Shown: piece after piece, positions 21,640 to 34,964 of the stretch
Layout of the letters: each line of letters starts with the position of its first letter
Numbering within the stretch: position 1 is the stretch's first letter
Source of the DNA: Gautieria morchelliformis
Lineage: Eukaryota; Basidiomycota; Agaricomycetes; Gomphales; Gomphaceae
Reading direction: 5' to 3'
Length of the DNA: 64,000 nucleotides
NCBI GenBank assembly: GCA_015179125.1
Contig: WHVA01000226.1
Coordinates: 107,152 to 171,151 of the forward strand
Made by a program: the position numbers and the translations under genes
Notes under the pieces: model-generated
Told to the model about the DNA's origin: nothing
Seen by the model: only the letters and a program-made list of their open reading frames with translations
The model's database searches: none

Positions 21640-22351
21640 CACTCGGCCGTCATAGCCCCAGTTAGACATCCATCCACAGAGGTTGTATATCGTGCAAGCC
21701 GAGTGATCATGCGCCATAGGGCCGATGAATCCGGAAAGTATTGGCCGTTGAACTGTTTGCTGGAATCGGATGGTGCGTGGACGGCGATGGAATTGACCAT
21801 GGTGGAGAGATGCTCGCGGGTGAAGGTATCAATTTGAAATTGGAAAAGTCGCAGCCGTGGGTCAGTCGGGGGTGCCTCGGGGAGGAACTCAGCATGCAGT
21901 TGGCTGGCCTTAGATCGACAGGCTGCCATTCGTCACCATATCGTTCTTGAAGGACATGAACCAGATCGTCTTCGGTGATGTCATCATCGTATTCTTCTAC
22001 CTCTTCCTCCTCCCCCTCTGATTCATCTTCATCTTCCTCCTCAACCTCGATGTGGCCCCATGGGAATGGTTGGTCATCTTCAGACTGTCCCGTGTCCGAG
22101 TCCGAGTCTGAGGTCACTTGAGCAACAGTATCAGTGTGGTCTGAGATTGGATCTTGATCAACTGTGTCATCATCAGGTTTGTAGTTTGCAAAGTCTGGTT
22201 GACTGTGCCTGTTGGCTCCACTGTCTGATCCAGATTCTGAGGGGTCAAGCGCTCTAGCTTTTTTTAGAAGGTGTCGGTGTCGTTGACGTTGGCGACTGCT
22301 GATAGGTTTTGTGCATGTAGGAATGCACAGACATGGGCGGGTGTCTGGCAT
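21640..22351 (-). pseudogene. N-terminal part of a transposase-associated protein (possibly Plavaka-type)
   Basis: ATG at 22351 gives RPCLCIPTCTKPISSRQRQRH, a CxCxxxC and RxxxRH arrangement I associate with the N-termini of agaricomycete CACTA/Plavaka-type transposase proteins. A long acidic stretch follows (EVEEEDEDESEGEEEE), then DLVHVLQERYGDEWQ. The frame then shifts by one base near 21925 into ASQLHAEFLPEAPPTDPRLRLF. No DDE core follows. Family assignment is uncertain. Confidence 0.35.
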
Positions 22352-22636
22352 TATGCTATGTGCGTAGTCCAAAATTTCTCCAAGTGATTGAATCTCCGAC
22401 GCAATAGAAATTCTAACTCCTTTCTCCCGACCTCCACCCCAACTAACAGAAAAGAGGCTTCAACACGTTTTCATCAATTTTAGTCGTGTCCATTCTCAAT
22501 AACTTGGCATAATGGAGCGTGCCACGAGGAAAATGCAAAGTGAGTCTCATATTTGTGATGTTATCGCGCGATCAATCCCCGCTCAACACCCTTACACGCA
22601 TGTGCCACCGAAATCACCTCGACCACCAGTGTTACC

Positions 22637-23391
22637 ATGCCTGTATCCAGTTCCAAATCCAAGACGAAGAAGAAGGCTCATACGATTGTGGAGGTTGCGT
22701 CACAAGATGGCATAGGTAAACGCACTCCAAAGGTGGCGAAGCAACGCCAGCCTACTGTCAAAGTACGTATTCACTGCTACTCATCTCACTGTGGTCTAAC
22801 CACGTTGCATTCTTACTTCACAGGCTCCATCGAAGGACAACACCACCAAGGGGAAATCGGGTCACAATACCTCCCAGGTGATTTCATCGATAGGCGGCGT
22901 ATATTTCTTTTTACGAGATCCATTCTATAAGGACAAGCCTTCGAAATCCAAGAAAACAGTCCGCCCCAAGCCTAACTACAAATCACCTGACAACCACGAC
23001 CTCAATCTCAATCTCGAGACCCTAGGGGTTAAAAAAACGAAAGGTAAACAGAAGCAAGCACCTCTCCCTGTCCCTTCTGCCATCAATGTCTCAAAGAAGA
23101 GTGCAACAAACTCTATCAAGAAAGCCAAGAGGAAAATCATCAAAGACAGTGTTGAGGATGGTGTTGGCCCGGTAAGTCTGTCATTCCTTCGATTACATAT
23201 TTTGATACATTTATATATAGTCCAAACGCTATAAAACGGTCAATTCAGTCCCAAAGAAGACCATAGAAGTAAAGGTATGCCTATTATTATGCTCCCGGAT
23301 GTCAAACTATGCTGATATCGCACAGGTGGTTCTGCCGGCACCATCTACATCTGCAGCCACTGCTGATGGAGCCAGGAAGTCCCAGTGCAAG
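22637..23391 (+). CDS. Lysine-rich spliced gene of unknown function
   Basis: ATG at 22637. Exons 22637-22762, 22824-23171 (perhaps with another intron from GTGATTTC to CTATAAG, 22878-22932), 23221-23274 and 23326-23391 have good GT-AG borders and keep one frame. The product is short, basic and low in complexity (KSKTKKK, KKTKGKQKQ, KKAKRKIIK), with no domain I know. The 3' end is not resolved after the donor at 23392. It may be the N-terminus of a nuclear or transposon protein whose remainder is missing. Confidence 0.4.
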
Positions 23392-25233
23392 GTAAGTAAG
23401 TGTATTCGATGCCGTTGCGCTATGCTGATGGAGACATAGTCGATCCCGTCTGCTAGAGCTCGTGGTGCCAACCTATGATGCTCTCGAACCCTCCCCCCTC
23501 TTCTATTACTTGGTACCTGCGTATGCCATTTTGCATTGTATCTGCCCCACACTGACTACGTAAAATACAGATAGACCCATGTTCTTGCGCAAGCCGCACC
23601 AGCTCTCACAATATGTCCCCTCGGCTGCCCTCACTCCCACAATAGACTGCTCCTGCTCTCACTCTGCTCGTGCTCAAACTCGATCTTGCTCTTACACTCA
23701 AGCTCTTGCTCTCGCAATATGTTCCCTAGGCTGCTCTCACTCTCCCAATATATCGCTTCCGCTCTCGCACCTGTCTCTACCGGCTATCAGCTCTCGTCTC
23801 TTCTATGATGGTTTGTAACTGCATGTGTCCATTTCATTGTTCACACTAGCTTTCAATCAATGTATCTCTAAGTGCTTTTTCAGTAATAGAAAGTACTGTT
23901 TTATTGTGTTCTAGAGTACTATTTATAAGTAACTTAGGAGCGGAAAACCAGTGTTCTAGGATGCTGAAAGCGGACATTCTAGCTACTAGATTTCGGTATG
24001 CAGCTTATCGAGAGGAAGCGTCAAAAATCCGCTCCCCGGTTACTTATTATCAGTAACTTGGGCACTGAAAATTTGGTGCGTAATGTACTTATATTAAGTG
24101 CTCCGAGTTACTGCAGTGCTTAGTAACATGTTTATCAGCGACACTGGAATGACGACGCAACGAACGTTGATGTGTTTGTATTGTGACCACTTTAAATACT
24201 TTCACGAATCAAACCATTTGCAACACGCAACCCGATGGGAGCATGATATAGGAGAGCTGGGATTTTTGCCGTATGTAATATGTATACTATATACGGGTTT
24301 CGATGCAGGTGTAGCATGGTGCTTATGAGTCGAAAGACTACATCATAGATCTCGCGAGCTGCCAGCCAACGTTGGATAGTTACGCATGCGCATGTGAGGC
24401 CTGTACACCACAATGGTCAGCTTATACAAGAGGACTAACTGTTGCCACCCACGTGTCTGTATGTTAATGCATTCACCAGCTCATGCTCTGTTCGAGCCAG
24501 ATCGGCATGTCGGGAGAACATATCGATGGCAGCATCAATTTTACCTTGTTGCACTGAGGCTGAGCTGTGCGAACGTTGCCACAGCTGCCTCGCAATCGGA
24601 ATCTATTACTAGTGCCTCACAACACAAAGTCTCGGCTACACTGGTAGAACGCCAACCCTTTGTTGACCAGCGGAAGAACATTCATCGACGGCAGCCTTGA
24701 ATTGGGAATCAGAGCAGAATTAGAAGACCTGGAGAAGAAACCAACTTCAGTTTCTCAAGCCCTATGGCATGCTCGAACTTATCCACAGCATAATGGAAAC
24801 ATTGTTGATCCAGTAACAGTTTGCCGCTGTGTTGTGCCATTATGCCATCATCAGTTAAATATCACTGTTTTCCATAATTTATCAGTATTACTGGAGCTGA
24901 GAGAATATTGAAAACCAACTTTTGATTGAAGTTTCTACTTGTTGGGGTCTTGACAGTGAAAGGAATATCGTACTCAGGGCCGTGCACGCCGCATACGTGT
25001 CGAACGCAGTCCAGTCTTGCTGTGATTCGGCGCGGCACAGCGGATCACTAGCACTGGCAGATAACAACTGCGTGTCCTGGCAAGGTATAACAGCGGCGTC
25101 AACCTGCATATGCCCGGTAGCGTTGTGTTTTTCTACTACTATTAGTTATACTATATTAGGAAATATCACATCACATAATCCTTGTGGGTGCTGTGGGCGA
25201 CCAAGTGGGTGCTATGGTAATTTGAGGGCGTCA
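23392..25233. other. Long gene-poor stretch with degenerate repeats
   Basis: At 23595-23800 there is a degenerate repeat of GCTCTCACTCTCCCAATAT-like units (for example near 23600 and 23715). The sequence around 23870-24125 is AT-rich with AGTGCT and AGTAAC motifs and the direct repeat TAGATTTCGGTA shared with 21463. The rest (24130-25233) shows no coding domain. Confidence 0.4.
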
Positions 25234-25353
25234 TTGGGTTAGTGGGTCCATGGGTGTGTCCAGGGACCGGTCCGTGGACAAACTTCCGGCGGCAGGGTCT
25301 TTCTGAGTTTGACCGCCGTACTAATCTCTGCTCCATCCGTTGCTTCTCATTTC

Positions 25354-26849
<1,496 letters not shown>

Positions 26850-27022
26850 GCCTGTCCGCTGCTCACAACGTATACTGATGTGTTGGGACATTCTACGGAC
26901 TCCCGTAGCGTAAAGAACTACTTTAATCGATTGAGTACATACAATGGATAGACATCACACTTCTACAGCCAACAAGAGATACATCTAGGCGTACAACATA
27001 TGACAAAATCCAGCGCTTTATG

Positions 27023-29228
27023 CTACCTTTGCATTTCTACCGGTGTCGCAGTTCTCGTACCTGGTCTGGTGCGATACTTTGTGTCTTCCGCGAAATTCTC
27101 ATAAAAGTTCTGTCCGGCGTGTTCCTTTCCATCGGCCTCACCCTCCACATCGCCGTTTCCCCGTCGTCCCGGCCCGTCCCAAAAGTGAAAGGCCCGGCTG
27201 TGGACGCCATATGATGCGGGGACCACCTATGGCATAGGCAACATAAATTTAATGGTCGATACCTAGGCAGATGCGTACCTCGAGCAAGTCGCCTCGCGCG
27301 ATCTCTATGGCTGGAATTTCTGAAGCAGGAAGGCCTATAAGATACGCTAGTAAACATCGTATCACAGACGCATGCGATATGATTAGCAAGTCTTCTTGCT
27401 CCCTTTCCAGTTCTATGAGAATAGGCTCTAGCCGCACTTCAACCGCATGCCCAGGTCAGGATATCCAACGCCTACACAAACAATGAGGGGTCATACCGCT
27501 TAGATCATGGTAACTTTCCGCCCTTGGTGCTCTGGACACGTATGGGTCCTTCAGGAATCGCTCCCATTCCTCCGGATACGCTGCCCTGGCTTGATCCGGG
27601 TTTAAACCATCCCATACTCCAGGATTGATCTCCGACATTTGCTGCTTCTCGATAACCTTGACGCGTGGTGGGGGGAGTGAAGCAGGGGCTGCCACCGGAG
27701 GGAGTAGCAATACTGACGCGGGAGGGGGGCCGTTTACCGGAGCCAGAAAGGGAGACGATGCCGCTGAACCGGATGAGCTAGAAACAGAAGAAGTTGCAGC
27801 ATTGCTGAAGCCTCCACCGGGTGTAGATGAACCGAGTGTCAAATTGGTAATAAACGGCCAGGCAGTGTGATGAGCCCGGCGACGAGCAGAGGTCCATATC
27901 TGGGATACGCTGTATGAGCGGAAGCTGAGCGGAACAAAGTTTCACACCGCACCACAAGCCTCCGATCTTCGCCACTGAGTCCTCGGGCCTCCAGGGTCTT
28001 GGCTCGTCGTTCAAGAACAAAGTCTTTCAGACGTTCAGCATACTCCCACCCTGCTGGAGAAAGGTCGGAATCGGCTTTATACGAGTGTTCGATTAGCGAC
28101 TGGCCGGACTGTGCGGACTAATAAGCAAAGATATATTGGGATCACTGGAGAGCTTACTCGAGCGAAGTAGATGGTCCTATACTTGTTGTGGATGTTCATC
28201 AGGAAGAAGACAATACGTGACTGTGAAGCCATAAGTATGAATGGTAAACAAAGCAACGAAGTATACCTGAAGGTAACCCTGAATATTCTGTAACAGACTC
28301 AGGTCACGTACAATATATGAAGAAAGGGAATGCTGACGTTGACCATGATCTTCTCTCCGACCTACATGGCAACGTGTTATACACTGTACCAGTTTGAGGA
28401 AGAAATAAACGCACGTTAATTATGCGAATAAAGGGCCAATTGGTTTCTACTACAGGTTCGTAGTGCTTCTCGTGGTCCTTAATTCGCGACCAATAATCTT
28501 GCACGGCTGTCTCAGAGGATACATCCTTGTACTTGTTGCAAGTGTTAAGCTAAAATATGTCGTCAAGGAGCGGGACTAACATCTGGGGACGATATCTTCA
28601 CGCTACGTATATTTGCTTCCACAATTTCGTCGTTCGTCAAAGATGACTCTAAGCTGGGTATGATCAATCGATCTCAACCTGGGCTCTCAGGAGACATACC
28701 TAACAGGACGACATGTACGCCTGCCTTATCGAACTTCTCCGCAAGCTCCTGTCTCGCCGCAATTGTGCCATTATTCGCGTCGTAAATTACGACTTGCCCT
28801 CCCTTTTCAAAGAAATCCCAAATTAGAGCCTCACACCCTAGTCTCACGTTGCGCCGCAGGGCTTCCGTTTCAGCGCTTTTTTCGCCTAGACAGAGCATAA
28901 ATGACGTTCGCTGGGGTAGCGCGTGCAGCAGACGAACCAAGGGTAAAATAGTCTTTCGGTAAATTGTGTGCTCCTCCAAGAACCTTCCGTCGGTAGTCCC
29001 CTAGACTGATGACTTGTGTTTTGACCCCCATCCATCGTAAATATCGTTCCAGTGCACGGGAGATGTGCGTCTTGCCGCGGGCGGGGAGCCCAACGGTCAC
29101 GACGATGATCTTGCCAGCATGGAATAGCAATCCAGAGGCTTTGGAATGGGAATCCGTGTTAGAGAAATGTGCAAAGGCTAGATGAAGGTTGTTCTGTGCT
29201 TGCCTGTCGTGTATAACGGCGCAACCAT
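27023..29228 (-). CDS. PFK26-like: 6-phosphofructo-2-kinase, PFK26-like, phosphatase site altered
   Basis: Makes fructose-2,6-bisphosphate, the glycolytic activator. ATG at 29228 (MVAPLYTT). A probable GC-AG intron (GCAAGC...CAAAG) leads to LLFHAGKIIVV and the P-loop GLPARGKTH. Further exons carry SLGDYRRK, VVIYDANNGT, IVEANIRSVKISSP, YEPVV, VGEKIMVN and NIQGYLQ. The phosphatase domain follows: SRIVFFLMNIH, TIYFAR, SGQSLIEHSYKADSDLSP, IWTSARRRAHHTAW, INPGVWDGLN, SYHDLSVRLEP, LLIISHASVIRCLLAYLIG and EVVPASYGV. About ten short introns fit. In the bifunctional enzyme the motif is RHGE; here it is RSGQ (using the acceptor CGCACAG), so the catalytic His is Ser, as in yeast Pfk26. A low-complexity Ser/Pro/Ala insert sits in the phosphatase domain. 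Confidence 0.93.
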
Positions 29229-29524
29229 GATTGGGAGCGTTAGCGTCTGACAGATCTGAGGTACAGTACTAACCGACTCCGCCACCGTGACCTCAACGTG
29301 CGCCGAATCAACGTGCGCTCACCTATTGGTAGCTGTTACAAGATTTTTCCTCGGTCCTACGATATATGAATCTTGCAGATTAATTCTTTTTCACGTCCAC
29401 CGTCACGGTGAAGGTGGAATTACAATGGCTTCGCTCGTTTGGTTTACGAGCGCGCCACCTTGTTCTTTCGCTACAAGGTTCCACATCACAGACCAAAACT
29501 TATTATAGCATCCTCCCAACTACC
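29229..29524. promoter_or_regulatory. Shared divergent promoter region
   Basis: The 296 bp between the start codons of the PFK26-like gene (minus) and the gene at 29525 (plus) must hold both promoters. I see no certain TATA box; AT-rich TTATTATAGCATCC lies about 25 bp before the plus-strand ATG. Confidence 0.5.
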
Positions 29525-31060
29525 ATGGACTTTGACGACCAAGCTACATTTCCTGAGACACACCACAATACAGGTATTGCTGGGAACCCAATGACGTACG
29601 AGGATGGCGAAGACTTTGCAGCAATGGGAAGCGGCATGTCGGTGGCAAGCTCGGAGTGGAGAAATGTATCCTCGTCGAGCTCTTCCTCTTCTATAGAAGA
29701 TGAACTCACCGCAAAAGAGTAGGTTCGTCTCTAACCAATGTTCTCAGGTCATTCATGACATCTTATCCCAGCATTGTAAATTGGCGCGAATTCTGGGACA
29801 TTTGGTCCACCCATCACCCTGTCGTTATGACAGATATCAGAGATATCCCTCTGGACCACCCCTTCTGTCAAGACATTTACAGCATCTTCCAATTTTCCCA
29901 TCGCATTCCTCGCTCAAGGTTTAAAGCGGTGAGCTTACATTTAGGTTAGCTTGTGCAAGAGCTTTCGTGTATTCTTACCTATATAATACCGAGCAGCATC
30001 ATGTCCCTGACCCATTACAAGACTTCTTCGCACAAGTGACGAACTTCGATCCCAATATTCTTAGCGAGGATGCTTCGTTGTATCCTCAGCTTAACACTGA
30101 AAATGGCCTGGCTATGGCCTCCGCCGCGTTAGAGGTCCACCGTGCCACAATACGCCTTGTGCAGGAGGGTGGTGACACGAGTCCAGATGAATATTGGGCC
30201 ACTCAAATACATCTTCCTCTAATAGCCAGGTGTGCTCGAGGACGCCTTCTAAGGTAAGAAAATTCTATTGCTAACACTCCTCACGCCTGAACCCGCCTGC
30301 TCGAATATAGATCGTCGGAAGCATGGTCTCTGCAAACAAAGAATCAGTTCTCTCCTCAGAATGACCTTTCACCTACTGCTTCCAAAATTCTGAGTGTCCG
30401 CAAATTGCACCCATTTGGAGCCATTCCAGTTGGTCCCGAAGTTGGAATGATCGCCCCAGATCAAGTAATTCCCTCCAAAAGCGCTGTCCCCATGCTCTTT
30501 GCTGCAGCTTTCTCTACGCGGTCCCAGGTCGCTTCGCAGCTCCGCGACACACCTGAGCCTGCTGCTTTGCGTTCTTTCAGTGTCATGGCTACAAGCACGG
30601 TGATTGCCCAGATGAGCTCTTGCGGGATCAGCCTACCAGTTTTTGGTGTCATGTTTGATCGTAACGTTGTTCGATTTCACGTGGATTGGAGTATGACAGC
30701 ACCTGGGGTAAGCCTACTAGGAGTATGGGCTCCTGGCATGGGGTTTGATGCATGCCGTTATAGAAACACATTTCTGTCCCTCTTCCGCAGACTGATCATT
30801 CGGTCTCGGGACTGTCGCCTTTCAGGGATTTTGACCTCACACTGCCTGACGATGCTCTTCGAGTAGCATTCATCCTTGACGCGGTCGATGGCTATGCTCA
30901 GTGTCGGCTTATCCCCGCCGTACGCGCAGTCTATGACTCGTGGCAGGGTGCGCATTACCCTAACAGTCTCGCTCTCAGCCAGGATGAAATAAGTGGCGAA
31001 GAAAGAGTGAAGGCGTGGATGCGAAGTGGTGCTGTGTCTGCAGGAGGTATTTGTGACTAG
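29525..31060 (+). CDS. Unrecognised spliced protein-coding gene
   Basis: ATG at 29525. Acidic/serine-rich N-terminus, then SYPSIVNWREFWDIWSTHHPV, HPFCQDIYSIFQF, VPDPLQDFFAQVTNFDP, IHLPLIARCARGR, KLHPFGAIPVGPEVGM, VFGVMFDRNVVRFHVDWSM and FDLTLPDDALRVAFILDAVDG, ending at TAG 31058-31060. Exons about 29525-29718, 29748-29928, 29946-30253, 30311-30707 and 30791-31060. The last two introns are normal. The first gap is only 29 bp and the second about 17 bp, too short for ordinary introns, so either the model or the frame is disturbed there. Regular codon structure over 400 residues argues for a real gene; I know no function. Confidence 0.65.
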
Positions 31061-32317
31061 ATAAACTGCTTTCAGCTGCCAGGTGTAGTCTAGCAAAGAA
31101 GCTAATTGGCGGCTTAAGTAGGACAACCCTTTATAAAACCTGTGTTTTCAAATATTAGCTCAGTTGCTAAACCTCATGCACCCAGTGAGAATCACCCAGG
31201 GATACATCGGGATTTGTAGGTAAATATTGGAACAATCCGATTCACCGCTGCAGTCTGCTGTATCCCGTAAAACGAGAGTCTGACCGATTGTAAATCGGAA
31301 TACTACAGATCACTTCCTCCCGTTCCCGTATCCATTAGATCGTCCTCATACTTGTGCGCGTCGATCTAAAGACAACGCACAGGCACTAGTTAGACCTTGA
31401 ATATATAGATGAATCACGCTACACACACCCAAGCCCGGAGGCTAGCCGAGTCTGGTATCGTCGACTTCAGGGTCCTCGAAGTCTGGGACGAGATTGCCAG
31501 AACCAGACCCACTACCTTGCAGTCGCGCTGGACCTTGCTCCTGCGATCTCAATGCCATGGTTACCCTCGCCATGCGATGTGGGGGCCCTGTGGATACGCT
31601 GCCGTTTTCTGGGATGTTCTTGGGATGTGCTCGTGCCAGGTACAAGCGGCGAGCTTTCCTTCTTGCGAAATTTTGCGTGCTTGTACCAAGTAGACAGCCC
31701 AATGTATTTGCCACCATGGTATGGCAATGCTCTTCGTATGTGCACTTCCTTCGAGTCGGATCCGCAGACATCTGAATGCATGGCTGATAATTTCTGAGCT
31801 GCTCAATGTTAAATTTGTCGAATTCAGAGCAGCTGTACAAAAGAAAATTTACATGTCGGCATAGAGGACAGAGTCAGATTTAGTTATGGCCTCATCTGTT
31901 CGTCCCACTCCCTCCCTAAAATACTTTAGTTACCCGCCAGATCCCAAAGGATCCCGGTCGATTATCACTGGGCATTAGCCGTTCTAACTCCCGCACCCTG
32001 ATTTGGGCATCACCACCTCTACAACTGCTGGCTGACCCAGGAGCCTGGCCGGTGAGATGCCGAGAGTACGCCGATGACAGCTCGACTTTGAAATTTTGTC
32101 TTACGTAGTCTACAACTTTTTCTCGCGCGCTGGTTTAGAACTGCGAGTTTAGGATTTTATGACTATTCATTATTATACAGCGTGTAAGGGCATCCATCAT
32201 GTGAGCATGGTCTTGGAAGAAGAAAGGAAGTTTTTGTAAGAATTGGTACCAGTAGCAAGCAGTCATAACGTCCCATGGGTCTTTTCGGCCCTCGTTCTCC
32301 TCATTTCCGCCGAACAT
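31061..32317. other. Intergenic, no supported gene
   Basis: Several overlapping open frames occur on both strands over 31409-31840 (GC-balanced, no stops), but none has a motif or clear splicing, so I do not call one. The rest is non-coding in appearance. Confidence 0.45.
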
Positions 32318-34765
32318 CTAAACCGTACATGGTTTAATATGAGCTTCTGGTGCCACTAGCTCTGGTTCCTGGGATGGCGGGGTCCGGGTTGGCTAAGGTT
32401 ACAATTGGAATCAGCAGCGACATCACTGCGTAGTGTTGGGCTCTACTTACGCTGCCAAGTAGCCCAGGACATGGTCCTATTCTCGGGACCACCGGAAGGT
32501 CCGGCAGCAGCTTCTTCGGCTTCCCTTTGCTGACGCCTTTGCCTCTTCGAGAGCTTTGGGGGCTGCGGCGGATGAACATTGCGCCAAGCGGGTTTGGCAG
32601 GCGGGATGACTGGCTCCGGGGGAAGTGGTCCCCCAGGAGGAGGAGGACCGCCGCCGGGTGGTGGAGGGCCGCCATCTCCAGGGACATAAGGTGGAACGAC
32701 GGGTTTCCTAAGACAACAACCATGAGCACAAACAAGACGAGAGGGCTTATACTATTGGAGGCTGCGTTTTTCTTCACGAAGCTTTTCAACTTCGCCCAAG
32801 AGCATTCGTACTTCGTTAGCCAAGGCTAGACTAAATTGATTAAGGTACTATATCGCATATTAAGATGAGGTATGGCATCGTTAGGCATAAGCGACTTACT
32901 TCTTGTACATTAAAAGGCACCTGTACGTTAGCAGTGGCCTCGACAGTTTCCAAGGTCTCAGTGTGCAGCCTTTCGCTTTCCTTGAGCCAACCTGAAATGG
33001 CTCACGATAAGTATACTAGAAATGGCTTCCGACTGAAGACTTACCACTAGCCATATCCTGCAGGACTGTCTTCTGCTCCGCATTCTGCTCCTGGAGCTTC
33101 TCAAGAACAACATCAATTCCTGGGGAACAGTTAGTTAGATTAAGACAAGGCCAAATGTTGAATAGCTAGCCTACCTGGCTTTTCGGCATTACGCTCTCTT
33201 TCCTCAGCTGCTATAGCCTTGGCCGCTTCAGTTTCATCAACAATGCGTTGCACAAGGTCCTTTAAGGACTGGAATTCTTCGACCTTCTTGGTTCGCCTCT
33301 CTTCTTTTTCTGCCGACCGTTCGTCGATCAAGGCTTGAAGACCCTCGCATTCAGCTGTCTTCGCGTCCAACGTGTTTGTAATATCCTCGAGTTGAGCGCG
33401 AAGACCCAGGACCTGATCCTGGTGTTCCATTTCTTGCCGCTCAAACCACTCGGTATCAACCCGTTCCCTCTCAATTTTATCCGCCTCCGTTGTCTCTCGG
33501 AAGGTCACTAGTTCTTCCTGCATGGTATTCAGTTCTTCCCGCAGGGCATTGAGCTCGTTCTCATGCTCCTCTTGGATGCATACGCGCTCGGCCTCCCATT
33601 CTTGTTCCCGTACTTTGACATTCTGGTCATGCTCCTCACGAAGGTGTGCACACTCCTCGCATTCTTGTTGTAGTACCCTGATAACCCGTAGTTCATTCCG
33701 TCTCTTCTCACCTTCCTCAAAGATCCTCTGACGTTCTGCCTCGTGCTCACGGAACTCTTCATCTCGGCGAGCTTCGGCTTCCGCCGCTTGCTCATCACGA
33801 AGTTGCTCAGCGTCATGGTGGCGTATTCTCCGCTCGTCCTCTGCATCGTTGAATGCTTCCGCAAAACGATCAAAATCCGGAACGAGAACCTCAGACGGGG
33901 GGAACCTGGATCGAGAACCGCGTCGGCTTCTGTCACGAACCAGAATAATGAGCCCGGATGGACTATGATAACGGGAACCCCGGCAGCGAGAGCATCTCAG
34001 CCTGTCGGAGACAATGACTGGCTGTGAGGGAGAACGTCGATGGGAAGAGCGAGAGCGGGATCGGGTGCGTCGTTCAAGGATGAGGGACTGGGGAGTTCGA
34101 TGGGAAGAACGAAAGCGGGATCGGGTGCGTCGTCCAATGACGATGGGTTCAGGATGAGTTCGATGGGAAGAACGAGAGTGGGGTCGAGTGGGCTGTTCAA
34201 TGATGACGGGCTGGGTATGACTTAGATAGGAAGAGCGAGTGCGGGATCGGGTTGGTCGGTCAAAGATGAGGGGCTGGGTATGACTTCGATGGGAAGAACG
34301 AGAGCGGGATCGGGTGTGTCGTTCAAGGATGAGGGACTGGGTATCACTTCGAAAGGAAGAACAAGAGCGGGATCGGGTGTGTCGTTCAAGGATGAGGGAC
34401 TGGGTATCACTTCGAAAGGAAGAGCGAGAGCGGGATCGGGTCGGTCGGTCAAAGATGAGGGGCTGGGTGTGAGTTCGATGGGAAGAACGAGAACGGGATC
34501 GGGTGGGTCGTCCAATGATGATGGGTTCAGGATGAGTTCGATGGGAAGAACGAGAGTGGGGTCGAGTGGGCTGTTCAATGATGACGGGCTGGGTATGACT
34601 TAGACAGGAAGAGCGAGGGCGGGATCCGGTGGGTCGTTCAAAGATGGGGGGCTGGGCATGACTTCGATGGGAAGAACGAGAGCGGGGTCGAGTGGGCTGT
34701 TCAATGATGACGGGCTGGGTATGACTTAGATAGGAAGAGCGAGGGCGGGAGTCGGTCGGTCAAAG
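32318..34765 (-). CDS. Agaricomycete RS-repeat / coiled-coil / proline-rich protein, 5' end missing
   Basis: The open frame starts in a 63-bp tandem repeat (34030-34765) encoding RS-rich 21-residue units (RTRSRSRSSHR, TQPLIF), then LVRDRSRRGSRSRF, a long coiled coil (EAFNDAEDERRIRHHDAEQL through KKVEEFQSLKDLVQ), an exon GIDVVLEKLQEQNAEQKTVL, an exon GWLKESERLHTETLETVEAT, LANEVRMLLGEVEKLREEK, a proline-rich tail (GGPPPPGGGPPPPGG) and KLSKRQRRQQREAEE. The stop is at 32318-32320. Splice donors and acceptors between these blocks are good. I recognise the layout from mushroom genomes but no function is known to me. Above 34765 the frame is lost, and a Gypsy LTR begins 200 bp upstream, so the 5' end may be truncated. 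Confidence 0.6.
34030..34765. repeat. 63-bp minisatellite, about 11-12 units
   Basis: Units begin at GATGGGAAGA-like sites spaced exactly 63 bp (for example 34288, 34351, 34414, 34477). Divisibility by three keeps the RS-rich frame open on the minus strand. The rightmost unit has a few bases fewer and loses the frame. Confidence 0.9.
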
Positions 34766-34964
34766 ATGAGGCACCGCGTTTTGTGGGGTTAAATTTGCCG
34801 TCCAAGCAGGGATGTACAGCCCACCCAAACGATTTCCTTTTCGAGCGACACCCAAAAATAGCAATTAGCGCCAGGATACTTCGGCGATCTCCTTTAGGGC
34901 TTCGACGAGATATTTTCTCTTCTCTAAGTCCTTCCATAGGAGTTGGGGTGGCATGGTGTGGGGT

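Larger units (their letters stand above)
21175..25313. mobile_element. Candidate DNA element B (diverged inverted ends, about 4.1 kb)
   Basis: Left end 21175-21245 has GTTTGACGAGAGCAACCC, GGCCGCAAGAAGAATG, GTCCGTGGAC twice and CCTAACCCTAAT. Right end 25234-25313, reversed, has GTCAAACTCAGAAAGACCC, GCCGCCGGAAG, GTCCACGGAC, CCATGGACCC and ACTAACCCAA in the same order. These look like long, diverged terminal inverted repeats of the same type as element A (15716-17720). Inside are a transposon-type N-terminal ORF, a spliced lysine-rich gene and AT-rich sequence. The right end stops 40 bp before the gmd start codon. No target duplication was identified. Confidence 0.4.

Noticed and set aside
23595..23800. 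Possible CRISPR-like or regular repeat array
   Set aside because: The CTCTCAC...CAATAT units are irregular in spacing and degenerate, and the organism is a eukaryote.
31409..31840. A gene in one of several overlapping open frames
   Set aside because: Both strands are open in several frames, with no motif, splice signal or neighbour support.
32334..32789. Open frame opposite the coiled-coil gene with hydrophobic start
   Set aside because: It overlaps the proline-rich tail and introns of the better supported gene in another frame.
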